Positions 1 to 7,135 of a stretch of DNA of 22,439 nt are shown one piece after another (within the stretch, counting starts at the first letter, position 1; every line of letters starts with the position of its first letter). Source of the DNA: Collinsella sp. (GTDB lineage Bacteria; Actinomycetota; Coriobacteriia; Coriobacteriales; Coriobacteriaceae); assembly GCA_019425005.1 (NCBI GenBank), contig JAHYYK010000039.1, forward strand, positions 1 through 22,439, read 5' to 3'. Under the pieces are notes generated by a model. The model made no database searches. It had not been told where the DNA came from and was given only the letters and a program-made list of their open reading frames with translations. The position numbers and the translations under genes are program-made.

Positions 1-169
1 TTCGAACTGGCAAGCTGAGGATAGCCGAGCTCTCGATAGCGCAGGAGGCATCTTTCGCCACCGCAATTCCGCTCGGCGCGAGTTGCACGCCGTGGGGCGC
101 AAATGGGACACGCCTCCGCGAGCGGTCCGCACCCAATGTGGCAAAATCGAACTACTAAGGGGGCTCAGA
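1..169. other. Leader region upstream of the LytTR regulator, no gene seen
   Basis: No open reading frame with convincing codon use is visible on either strand. An in-frame upstream ATG at 83 would add 29 residues to the response regulator, but those residues do not resemble the receiver fold. A purine-rich ribosome binding site (AAGGGGG, about 157-163) sits just before the ATG at 170. No clear -35/-10 pair was found. Confidence 0.5.
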
Positions 170-892
170 ATGCTCAAGATTATTGCCTGCGACGATGACG
201 TCGCTTTTCTAGATAGACTGCACCGGATGATCGACCGTTGGTCGATCGAGACGGGCACGGCGGTCGATGTTGCGCTCGTCACGCGCGGCGAGGACCTGCT
301 GGCGCGCCATGCCGCGTCGCGCGCCGACATCATCCTGCTCGACATGATCATGCCGCTCGTCAACGGCATGGACACCGCACGCGAATTGCGCCAGGCCGAC
401 ACCGCCGTGCGCCTGGTGTTCCTTACCTCGTCGCCCGAGTTTGCACTGGAGTCCTACGAGGTCCGCGCCTTCGACTATCTGCTCAAGCCCGTGACTTACG
501 AACGCCTGGCGCAGTTACTCGACGAACTTTCGAGCATGCGCCCGGCGGCAACCGACGAGCTCGTGATCAAAACGTCCTTTGGCTACCACGCCCTGCGCCT
601 GTCCGACATCGAATATGCCGAGGCGCGCAACAAGCACGTGGTCTTCCACCTGCGCGACGGACGCGATATCGAGGCACTCGAGTCGTTCCGCAGCGTCGAG
701 GACCGTTTGGCGCAAAATGCCACCTTCTTTAAATGCCACCGTAGCTACCAGGTCAACTTGCGCAACATCGACCACTTCGATCGCACGGACATCGTCATGC
801 GCTCCGGCGCGTGCATTCCGCTGTCGCGCAGCAGCAAGCAGGGGTTCCAAGACGCCTACTTTGCGGTGCGCTTCGAGGGCGGGAGGCGCTGA
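170..892 (+). CDS. LytTR-family response regulator (AgrA/LytR/AlgR type)
   Basis: A 240-residue cytoplasmic transcription regulator that would be phosphorylated by the kinase encoded next to it. The receiver domain occupies about residues 1-120, with the acidic pair D8-D9, the phospho-acceptor D58 (context LLDMIMP), T86/S87 and the conserved K106 in the LLKP motif. A LytTR DNA-binding domain follows at about 138-238; it carries the family signatures for a folded beta DNA-binding region (FKCHRSYQVNLRNID, then a serine/arginine-rich segment). The start at 170 is chosen because AAGGGGG lies 6-7 nt upstream and because the receiver domain begins immediately at MLKIIACDDD; the upstream ATG at 83 has no such support. 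The stop overlaps the kinase start by one base, so the two are co-translated. Target genes are not visible here. Confidence 0.93.
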   Translation: MLKIIACDDDVAFLDRLHRMIDRWSIETGTAVDVALVTRGEDLLARHAASRADIILLDMIMPLVNGMDTARELRQADTAVRLVFLTSSPEFALESYEVRAFDYLLKPVTYERLAQLLDELSSMRPAATDELVIKTSFGYHALRLSDIEYAEARNKHVVFHLRDGRDIEALESFRSVEDRLAQNATFFKCHRSYQVNLRNIDHFDRTDIVMRSGACIPLSRSSKQGFQDAYFAVRFEGGRR

Positions 893-2169
893 TGATCTCC
901 TCGGTCGAAATGGTCCTTTGGGCAATCCACCACGCCACAACGCTACTCTTTGGCGTCTTTGCTTCGGCGGCGCTATGCGGTATCGAAATCAATCGACGCC
1001 ATGCACTCGAGTTGGTGGGGGTCGGAGCCGCAACCGGCGCTGCCTTTTCGATCGCCAATGTCGTTGGCGGAGAGCTTTTTGCCCGTCAGGTCTATCCGCT
1101 CGTCGTGCACCTGCCGCTTACCGTCTACCTGTGTGCGCGCTACCGTCTGAGCCCGCTGCTCGCGGCATTGGGCGTCACCAGCGCCTATCTGAGCTGTCAG
1201 TTCAGCAACTGGATGGGCATCGCCGCCTTTGCCGCAACCGATTCGCAGATCGCGTACTATCTGGCGCGCATCGCGACCACGCTCGGCGTCTTTGCCGTCC
1301 TGCTGCATTGGGCCGGCGACATTGGACCCCGCCTGGCGATTAAAAGCCCCACCGAGCTGAGCATCCTTTTAATCCTGCCGCTCGTCTATTACATCTTTGA
1401 CTACGCCACCAACGTCTACACCACGCTGTTCCACTCGGGCTCGGTGGTGACGGTTGAGCTTTTGGCATTTGCGCTCTGTGCCTTCTATCTTATGTTTCTT
1501 GCCGTTTACCTGCGCGAATACGAAGAAAAGGAAACCGCCGAGCGAGAGCGTTGGATGCTCGAAACCCGCGACAGCGCCGCCATCAAAGAGCTCGAGGCTT
1601 GGCGTCAATCTGGGCGCGAGCTGTCGATTCTTCGCCACGATATGCGCCACTTCCTACGCGGCCTGGCGGCTTTAATTGAGGAGGGCCACACCGACGAGGC
1701 GCTCAAACGCATCGACGAACTCTGCGAAGCCGGCGACCGCACCGCCGTACGCCGCTTCTGCGCCAACGAGACCGTAAACATCGCGCTTTCGTCATTCAAC
1801 TCAGATATCAATAGAAACGGCATTACCGCCAACCTGCGCGCCGCCGTACCCGAAACCGTCCACGTAGGTGACGCCGACCTGTTTAGCGTGCTCTCAAATG
1901 CCTTGGAAAACGCTATCACCGCCGCAAGCGCCGCACCCCAAGGAAAGCGATTCGTCGACCTTGACCCGCGACTTGAGGACGGCCAGCTGTTGCTGTTAGT
2001 TTCCAACACGTTTGACCGCGCGCCGCGCATGGTCGACGGCATGCCCGTGACCCGGCATGCGGGCCACGGCTTTGGAACCAAGAGCATCAGACTTGCCGTG
2101 GAGCGCATGAACGGCAACTGCCAGTTCCGCATTAACGGCGATCGGTTTGAGCTGCGCGCTGTGATGTAG
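892..2169 (+). CDS. Membrane sensor histidine kinase, GHKL/AgrC-like
   Basis: A 425-residue sensor kinase paired with the preceding LytTR regulator. Residues 1-205 are largely hydrophobic and contain about six membrane segments. A charged linker (about 205-240, rich in E, K and R) leads to the dimerisation/phospho-acceptor helix with H249 in the sequence LRHDMRHF. The ATP-binding part has the N-box NALENA around 336-341 and the glycine motif GHGFGTKS at 391-398, characteristic of GHKL kinases of the AgrC/NatK type with short catalytic domains. The start ATG at 892 overlaps the regulator stop codon (TGATG), with GGGAGG about 6 nt upstream. The longer reading frame to 811 lies inside the regulator gene and is not used here. 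No peptide-pheromone or AgrB-like gene is adjacent, so the signal is unknown. Confidence 0.92.
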   Translation: MISSVEMVLWAIHHATTLLFGVFASAALCGIEINRRHALELVGVGAATGAAFSIANVVGGELFARQVYPLVVHLPLTVYLCARYRLSPLLAALGVTSAYLSCQFSNWMGIAAFAATDSQIAYYLARIATTLGVFAVLLHWAGDIGPRLAIKSPTELSILLILPLVYYIFDYATNVYTTLFHSGSVVTVELLAFALCAFYLMFLAVYLREYEEKETAERERWMLETRDSAAIKELEAWRQSGRELSILRHDMRHFLRGLAALIEEGHTDEALKRIDELCEAGDRTAVRRFCANETVNIALSSFNSDINRNGITANLRAAVPETVHVGDADLFSVLSNALENAITAASAAPQGKRFVDLDPRLEDGQLLLLVSNTFDRAPRMVDGMPVTRHAGHGFGTKSIRLAVERMNGNCQFRINGDRFELRAVM

Positions 2170-2233
2170 AAGTACGGCGCCGATCTCGCGGCGCGCCTCG
2201 CCCGCCAGGCAATCGCTCGCCGGTGCCGATCCG

Positions 2234-2809
2234 CTACAGTGGAGCGACCGCCGGGGTCAGCTGCTTGATGTAGGCCCACATGCGCTGCTTGGCCGCTTTG
2301 TCGGTCAGCGCCGCCTCAAAGCCATCGAGCGCGAGCACGCGGCGGCCCTGCACATGGGCGACCAGGCCGGGCTTGAGCATGGCGGTGTCGAAGTCATCAA
2401 TCGCCACGAGCATATCGGCGTAGGTTTCGCGCATGACATCGGCCGCGCTGTTATCGAGCAGCAGCACCGCCTCGGGATCCAGAGCCTCAAGCGCCTCGCG
2501 GAACAGCTCGCACGGCAGAGTCTCGCCCACCGCGACCGCTCCGTCGCCTGCGCCGGCGACGCTTGCCAGCACGCAAAAATCCTCGGGCGCGTAGCCGATG
2601 GCCCCAAGCGCCTTGCGCAGCGCAGCACCGTCCGGACCGGCAGCCAGCTCGCCGCCCGAACGCTCGGCCTCGTCCAAATCGCCTTTGACCAGCACGATCG
2701 GCGAGCACGCGTTGCCCACGATGCGCACGCCACGGACCGCAAGCGATGTGAGCTCCTGCTCGGCCGCCTGGGCGATGGCTTCTTTTTTCTGGCTTTGTGA
2801 CGTGGACAT
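2234..2809 (-). CDS. Degenerate uracil-DNA-glycosylase-superfamily-like protein
   Basis: A 191-residue protein I cannot firmly name. The order of segments resembles family-4/5 uracil-DNA glycosylases: a beta strand followed by VKGDLDEAERSGGELAAG, where those enzymes have the GExPG...D..G.PF.G motif, then GPDGAALRKALGAIGY (compare G..G.LLD.LL..IG), an EALDPEAVLLLDNSAADV segment (compare LKPK.IV.LG..A) and a C-terminal helix. The catalytic GExPG and the Fe-S cysteine pattern are not recognisable, so activity is doubtful. The start at 2809 (MSTSQSQKKE) is preferred over the ATG at 2839 because GGAGAG lies just upstream. It is divergent from thioredoxin with about 136 bp between start codons and converges on the histidine kinase with a 64-bp gap. 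The superfamily assignment is an inference from pattern similarity. Confidence 0.55.
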   Translation of the reverse strand: MSTSQSQKKEAIAQAAEQELTSLAVRGVRIVGNACSPIVLVKGDLDEAERSGGELAAGPDGAALRKALGAIGYAPEDFCVLASVAGAGDGAVAVGETLPCELFREALEALDPEAVLLLDNSAADVMRETYADMLVAIDDFDTAMLKPGLVAHVQGRRVLALDGFEAALTDKAAKQRMWAYIKQLTPAVAPL

Positions 2810-2837
2810 GCGCTCTCCAATCGTTTGCGTGCCCACC

Positions 2838-2843
2838 ATTATA
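2838..2843 (-). promoter_or_regulatory. Candidate -10 box for the UDG-like gene
   Basis: On the minus strand this reads TATAAT, 28 nt upstream of the ATG at 2809 and inside an AT-rich patch in an otherwise GC-rich stretch. No good -35 hexamer is present 16-18 nt further upstream. A 6-bp inverted repeat (GCCCGC 2854-2859 / GCGGGC 2873-2878) lies between this box and the thioredoxin gene and could be a regulatory site. Confidence 0.35.
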
Positions 2844-2945
2844 TAAAAGAGCTGCCCGCGAGTGGTTGCTTTGCGGGCGGCTGGGTATAAGCACGGTCGT
2901 ACTGAGTTTTACGCGGCCGAGCCGCGTCGTATTATGGAGGTCACC

Positions 2946-3266
2946 ATGGCTGACATTAAGCAGATTACCCCCGAGAACTTCGATTCCATCGTTAACGACA
3001 GCCTGCCCGTGCTGGTCGATTTTTGGGCGCCCTGGTGCGGGCCCTGCCGATCGCTCTCGCCCATCGTGGACGAGGTAGCCGATGAGCTGGCGGGCAAGCT
3101 TGCCGTTGCCAAATGCAACGTCGACGACAACCAGGACCTGGCCATGAAGTATGGCGTCATGAGCATCCCCACGCTGATTGTGTTTAAGAACGGCGAGGAG
3201 ATTGACCGCTCGGTTGGCGCTCTGCCCAAGGCGAGGCTGCAGGCGCTGCTGGAGAAGCATCTGTAA
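2946..3266 (+). CDS. trxA: Thioredoxin
   Basis: A 106-residue single-domain thioredoxin, the usual family length, acting as a cytoplasmic protein disulfide reductase fed by thioredoxin reductase. The active site W30-C31-G-P-C34 is intact, the conserved buried Asp precedes it (VDFWAPWCGPC), and the cis-proline loop SIPT follows the KYGVM motif. The start at 2946 is chosen because GGAGG (2936-2940) lies 5 nt upstream and the protein then begins as thioredoxins do. Longer in-frame starts at 2862 and 2934 would add residues not seen in the family. The gene stands alone and is followed by a strong terminator at 3378-3413, so it is probably monocistronic. Confidence 0.95.
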   Translation: MADIKQITPENFDSIVNDSLPVLVDFWAPWCGPCRSLSPIVDEVADELAGKLAVAKCNVDDNQDLAMKYGVMSIPTLIVFKNGEEIDRSVGALPKARLQALLEKHL

Positions 3267-3377
3267 TACGCTTGTTACTTGCCCGCCGTCCATGAGCGGT
3301 TTTGCACCGCTCGCCGGACTGCCGGGTGCGGCGCGTGCGACCACGGATAGTATGGTAGTTACAAACAGCCCCCAGTG

Positions 3378-3413
3378 AACGGGTGCGAGTCGCACAGACT
3401 CGCACCCGTTTTC
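3378..3413 (+). terminator. Rho-independent terminator after thioredoxin
   Basis: A perfect 14-bp stem (3378-3391 pairing with 3397-3410) with a 5-nt loop GCACA is followed by a short T-rich tract (TTCTT). It lies about 110 nt downstream of the thioredoxin stop and insulates the hydrogenase-maturation operon that starts at 3488. Confidence 0.85.
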
Positions 3414-3441
3414 TTATGCAGCGGCGCGCAGAGCGGGCGTA

Positions 3442-3465
3442 GTAAAATCTGAATCACTGGATTAC
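3442..3465 (+). promoter_or_regulatory. Possible promoter/operator of the nikR-hyp operon
   Basis: A TAAAAT hexamer (3443-3448) lies 39 nt upstream of the first operon start codon and could be a -10 box. It is embedded in an imperfect dyad, GTAAAATC (3442-3449) against GGATTAC (3459-3465). No convincing -35 box is seen. Placement upstream of a NikR homologue makes an autoregulatory operator plausible, but the match is weak. Confidence 0.25.
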
Positions 3466-3487
3466 CGTCCACACAAGGAGATTTCCC

Positions 3488-3736
3488 ATGCATGATGTTG
3501 GAATGAACATGAGCCAGCTTGCCATGAGCGTCAAGCAGGTCGACGACACCATCGAGCTCGCTCACGAGTGGAGCCATCAGTTGCTGCATGCGACCGAGAA
3601 TTTTGACATGGAGCGCATCGGCGCCAAGCTCGAGGCAGCCATGGCCGCGCTGCACGAGGCCCACGACGCACTCGAGGGCTACGAAGAGGCCATCGAGGCC
3701 GACCACAACTCCGTCGGCTCCGTGAAGCTGGTGTAA
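3488..3736 (+). CDS. Small helical protein of the nikR-hyp operon, function unknown
   Basis: An 82-residue protein not recognised as a known family. It is predicted to be almost wholly alpha-helical and amphipathic, with a hydrophobic/acidic heptad-like stretch (IGAKLEAAMAALHEAHDALEGYEEAI) and seven histidines (H2, then one in HEW, HQ, HA, HE, HD and DHN contexts). It has no signal peptide or membrane segment. The start is well supported by AAGGAG (3475-3480) 7 nt upstream. It is the first gene of the operon and ends one base before the GTG start of the NikR-like gene, so co-expression with nickel regulation and hydrogenase maturation is likely. The N-terminus MHD recalls HypA superficially, but there are no zinc-binding CxxC pairs, so it is not HypA. 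Confidence 0.7.
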   Translation: MHDVGMNMSQLAMSVKQVDDTIELAHEWSHQLLHATENFDMERIGAKLEAAMAALHEAHDALEGYEEAIEADHNSVGSVKLV

Positions 3737-3737
3737 C

Positions 3738-4250
3738 GTGGCCGAACACGAGCACGGCTGCGGGTACGAGCACGAGCATCCGCACGGGGCGGACGGTGAC
3801 GCAGGCTGCCACTGTAGTGGCTCCGGCTCCGAGCTGGTCCGCTTTTCGGTTACCGCACCGGACGACCTGCTGCGCCGTTTTGACGAACAGATCGCGCGCC
3901 GCGGCGACGTGGCCAACCGCTCCGAGGCCGTGCGCGACCTGATTCGCGCCTCGATCGCCAAGGAGCAGATGCGCACGCCCGATGAGCATGTTATCGGGTC
4001 GCTCACCATGATCTACGACCACCATACCGGCGACCTGACGCGCCGTCTGGACGAAGTGCAGCACGACTACACCGACGAGATCGTATCGACCATGCACGTG
4101 CATCTGGATCACCACAACTGCTTAGAGATTCTGGCGCTCAAGGGTCGCGGCGAGCGCGTCTACGAGCTGGCCGACCGTCTGCTGGGCCTGCGCGGCGTTA
4201 AGCACGGCGAGCTCACGTGCGCCGCCACCAAGCAGAGCCTGGGGCTGTAG
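3738..4250 (+). CDS. nikR: NikR-type nickel-responsive regulator with His/Cys-rich N-terminal extension
   Basis: A 170-residue ribbon-helix-helix transcription regulator. Residues 33-75 form the RHH DNA-binding domain (VRFSVTAPDDLLRRFDE...NRSEAVRDLIR). The C-terminal ACT-like domain has the full set of high-affinity nickel ligands: H109, H120, H122 and C128 match E. coli NikR H76, H87, H89 and C95 at a constant offset of 33. The offset is explained by an N-terminal extension of about 32 residues rich in His, Glu and Cys (HEHGCGYEHEHPHG...CHC), absent from E. coli NikR and resembling metal-storage tails of other Ni proteins. Translation starts at GTG 3738, one base after the preceding stop. 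Its place ahead of hypF suggests nickel-dependent control of hydrogenase maturation or nickel uptake. Confidence 0.9.
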   Translation: MAEHEHGCGYEHEHPHGADGDAGCHCSGSGSELVRFSVTAPDDLLRRFDEQIARRGDVANRSEAVRDLIRASIAKEQMRTPDEHVIGSLTMIYDHHTGDLTRRLDEVQHDYTDEIVSTMHVHLDHHNCLEILALKGRGERVYELADRLLGLRGVKHGELTCAATKQSLGL

Positions 4251-4292
4251 CGCACCTGTCCCTATTTGGTTGGTTTTGATGAGGGGTGTCGC

Positions 4293-6743
4293 ATGCGGCA
4301 TGTGCATATTCATGTGACGGGCATTGTGCAGGGCGTTGGCATGCGGCCGTTTGTGTATCGCGAGGCCATGGCGCATGGCATTTGCGGATGGGTGCTCAAC
4401 GCGGGCGACGGCGTGCATATCGAAGCGCATGCTCTGGCCGGTGCGCTCGATGCTTTTGTTGCCGCGCTTTCTGAGCATGCGCCTGCGGCAGCCCTCGTTG
4501 AGCGAGTCGATATTGCGGATTTGGAGCCTGGCGGCTGGAGCGCTGCCGATGAGCAGGGCTTTCGCATTGTGGCATCGCAGGACCAGACCGCGCACACGAC
4601 GCTCGTCTCGCCCGATATCGCCACCTGCGACGATTGCCTGCGCGAGTTGTTCGATCCCGCCGACCGACGCTATCACTACCCCTTTATCAACTGCACTAAC
4701 TGCGGCCCACGCTTTACCATCATCCGATCGCTGCCTTATGACCGAGCGGCCACGTCGATGAATTGTTTTCCCATGTGCCCCGAGTGCGCCGCGGAGTATG
4801 CCGACCCACTCGACCGGCGTTTTCACGCGCAGCCCGATGCCTGCTTTGATTGCGGGCCGCATATTACGTGGCGCGAGGCGGGCGAAGACGCCGCGTCGCC
4901 GGCCGTCGGCACCACGCGCGAGACCAGCGACGCCATTATCGACCGCTGTGTTGAGCTGCTGGCCTGTGGCAGTATCGTCGCCATCAAGGGTCTGGGCGGA
5001 TTTCACTTGGCATGCGACGCCTCCAACGAGCAGGCGGTAGCCGAGCTTCGCCGCCGCAAACGCCGCAGCAACAAACCGCTTGCCGTTATGGCACGTGACC
5101 TTGCCGACGCTGAACGCCTGTGCCATGTCAACGACGTTGAACGCGGCTTGCTGGCCGGCAGCATTCGCCCCATTGTGCTGCTGCGCCGACGTGCCGTTTG
5201 CGAGAGCGGCGGTTCCCCCAACGCCCTCGCGCTCGCGCCGTCCGTCGCACACGACCTTCCCGAGCTCGGTATCATGCTCCCCTACACCCCGCTTCAGCAT
5301 CTGTTGCTTGCCGCGGCAGTAGCCCGCGGTATGCACGCGCTCGTCATGACCAGCGGAAACCTGAGCGAAGAACCCATCGAGACCGACGACGACCTTGCCT
5401 GGGAACACCTCGTTGCCGTCGGCATCGCCGACGCGCTGCTCGGTAACGACCGCGCAATTCTGTCGCGCTACGACGACTCCGTGGTACGCGTGGTCGACGG
5501 CACCGTCATGCCCGTTCGCCGCGCTCGCGGATATGCACCCCAGCCGCTGCCGTTGCCGGCGCTCGACGGCGCTCCGTCCTGCGTGCTCGCCTGCGGGCTA
5601 CAACAAAAGGCCACGATTGCGCTCACGCGTGAAGGGACGAACGGCGAGGCAACCTGTTTTGTGTCGCAGCATATCGGCGATGTTGAAAACGGCGAGACCT
5701 TCGATGCCTGGAACGCCGCGCGCACGCGCTTGGAAGATCTCTTTGACTTGGCGCCCGCCGCCTTGGCCTGCGATTTACACCCCAGCTATCTATCGGGCCA
5801 GTGGGCGCGCGAGCAGGCGCGAAAATGCAATCTGCCGCTCGTCGAGGTGCAGCACCATCATGCGCATATCGCGAGCGTAATGGCCGAGGCCATCGCCGCG
5901 GGCCAGCTTACAACCGACACGCCTGTCCTTGGCATCGCCTTTGACGGCACCGGCGCCGGCACCGATGGGACCATTTGGGGCGGCGAGTTTCTTGTTGCCA
6001 GCCTTGACGGCTTTGAGCGCACCGCGCATTTGCTCACCTGGGCGCTCCCCGGCGGGGCGGCCTCCGTACGCGACGCTCGACGCAACGCCTTTGCCCTGCT
6101 CAGCGAACTCGGCCTACTCGAGCACCCAGGCGCCGCTCAGCTTTTGGACAGCCTCGACGAGCAAACGCGTAGCGTGACAGCCACCATGATCGAGCGCGGC
6201 ATCAACAGCCCGCGTACCAGCAGCATGGGACGTCTCTTTGATGCCGCGGCAGCAATTCTGGGCATCTGCGACAAGGCAACCTACGAGGGCGAACCCGCCA
6301 TAGAACTCGAAGCCGCCGCCTGGCGCGCGTTCAGCAGTGAAAGTGCCTGCCCCACCGGCAATATGGCCAGCTTTTCCGTAACCGAATCATCCCGTCCGGA
6401 CGACTGCCATGTTCTGAACTCCAGACCGCTTTTTGAGGCGCTTTTGGAGGGAATCAGGACCGGCGTGCCCGCCGGCAAGCTCGCGCTCGACTTCCACGTC
6501 ACCATCGCGCGCTCCTCGGCACGAATCGCACGCGAAATCTGCGCCCGTGAAGGCCTCGACACCGTCGCGCTCTCGGGCGGCGTGTTCATGAACCGACTTT
6601 TGCTTCAGCTCCTCACCCGCGAGCTCAAAAGCATGGGTCTCACTGTCTTGATTCCCCGCTCCGTGCCCGTCAACGACGGCTGTATCGCCTACGGTCAGGC
6701 CGTCATCGCTCGCGCTCGCCTCGCGCAGACAGCATCGCGATAG
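4293..6743 (+). CDS. hypF: Hydrogenase maturation carbamoyltransferase HypF
   Basis: An 816-residue cytoplasmic enzyme that makes the cyanide ligand precursor of [NiFe] hydrogenases by transferring a carbamoyl group from carbamoyl phosphate to the HypE C-terminal cysteine. Domains in order: acylphosphatase-like (about 1-95, with GIVQGVGMRPF); zinc-finger region with four CxxC pairs (C112/C115, C134/C137, C162/C165, C184/C187); YrdC-like domain (about 215-400, IKGLGGFHLACDA and KPLAVM); Kae1-like carbamoyltransferase domain (about 430-816, HHHAHIASVMAE, AFDGTGAGTDGTIWGGEF and LSGGVFMNRLL). Start 4293 has GAGGGG about 6 nt upstream and begins exactly at the acylphosphatase fold; the in-frame TTG at 4266 is less likely. 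It lies 42 bp after nikR. All domains are complete. Confidence 0.96.
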   Translation: MRHVHIHVTGIVQGVGMRPFVYREAMAHGICGWVLNAGDGVHIEAHALAGALDAFVAALSEHAPAAALVERVDIADLEPGGWSAADEQGFRIVASQDQTAHTTLVSPDIATCDDCLRELFDPADRRYHYPFINCTNCGPRFTIIRSLPYDRAATSMNCFPMCPECAAEYADPLDRRFHAQPDACFDCGPHITWREAGEDAASPAVGTTRETSDAIIDRCVELLACGSIVAIKGLGGFHLACDASNEQAVAELRRRKRRSNKPLAVMARDLADAERLCHVNDVERGLLAGSIRPIVLLRRRAVCESGGSPNALALAPSVAHDLPELGIMLPYTPLQHLLLAAAVARGMHALVMTSGNLSEEPIETDDDLAWEHLVAVGIADALLGNDRAILSRYDDSVVRVVDGTVMPVRRARGYAPQPLPLPALDGAPSCVLACGLQQKATIALTREGTNGEATCFVSQHIGDVENGETFDAWNAARTRLEDLFDLAPAALACDLHPSYLSGQWAREQARKCNLPLVEVQHHHAHIASVMAEAIAAGQLTTDTPVLGIAFDGTGAGTDGTIWGGEFLVASLDGFERTAHLLTWALPGGAASVRDARRNAFALLSELGLLEHPGAAQLLDSLDEQTRSVTATMIERGINSPRTSSMGRLFDAAAAILGICDKATYEGEPAIELEAAAWRAFSSESACPTGNMASFSVTESSRPDDCHVLNSRPLFEALLEGIRTGVPAGKLALDFHVTIARSSARIAREICAREGLDTVALSGGVFMNRLLLQLLTRELKSMGLTVLIPRSVPVNDGCIAYGQAVIARARLAQTASR

Positions 6744-6874
6744 GCTGTTTTGCCAGCCTGCGCGCCGCCGTCTCACAGGTGTAACGCGTTTGCTCGTGAC
6801 TCCTGCGAGCGCTACCATCAACTGATGGGTAATTAGGCGCCTATCCAGCGCAAAACGTATAAAAGGGGAACATT

Positions 6875-7135
6875 ATGTGCCTTGCCGTTCCCGGTAAAGT
6901 GGTCAAACGCGACGACGACCTTAAGGCGACCGTCGACATGATGGGCATCGAGCGCCCCGTTTCGCTGCGTCTCGTGCCGACGGCGCAGGTTGGCGACTAT
7001 ATTCTCGTACACGCCGGCTTTGGCATCCAGATTGTCGACGAGCAGGAGGCGCAGGAGACGCTCGACCTGGTCAACACCATGACCGAACTGGTCGAAGAAG
7101 ACCAACTGGCCACTAACCCGGCCGAGGCATACTAG
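6875..7135 (+). CDS. hypC: Hydrogenase maturation chaperone HypC
   Basis: An 86-residue HypC/HybG-family chaperone that, with HypD, carries the Fe(CN)2CO group and delivers it to the hydrogenase large-subunit precursor. It begins with the invariant MCLAVPGKV; Cys2 is the iron/precursor-binding residue once Met is removed. The OB-fold segment with VGDYILVHAGFGIQ is intact and the length is typical, with an acidic C-terminal tail. AAGGGG lies about 8 nt upstream of the ATG. The stop codon overlaps the GTG start of hypD by one base, as expected for subunits working as a HypCD complex. There is a 131-bp gap after hypF without a clear terminator, so it is probably in the same operon. Confidence 0.96.
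   Translation: MCLAVPGKVVKRDDDLKATVDMMGIERPVSLRLVPTAQVGDYILVHAGFGIQIVDEQEAQETLDLVNTMTELVEEDQLATNPAEAY

Noticed and set aside
2886..2891. TATAAG upstream of thioredoxin as a -10 box
   Set aside because: No acceptable -35 hexamer at 16-18 nt spacing; left unannotated.
3488..3736. Possible HypA on the basis of an N-terminal MHD
   Set aside because: No zinc-binding CxxC pairs and no HypA domain; only the first residues are similar.
4122..5408. A 428-codon open frame on the minus strand
   Set aside because: Antisense to hypF, which has complete catalytic motifs on the plus strand; no domain is seen in the antisense frame.
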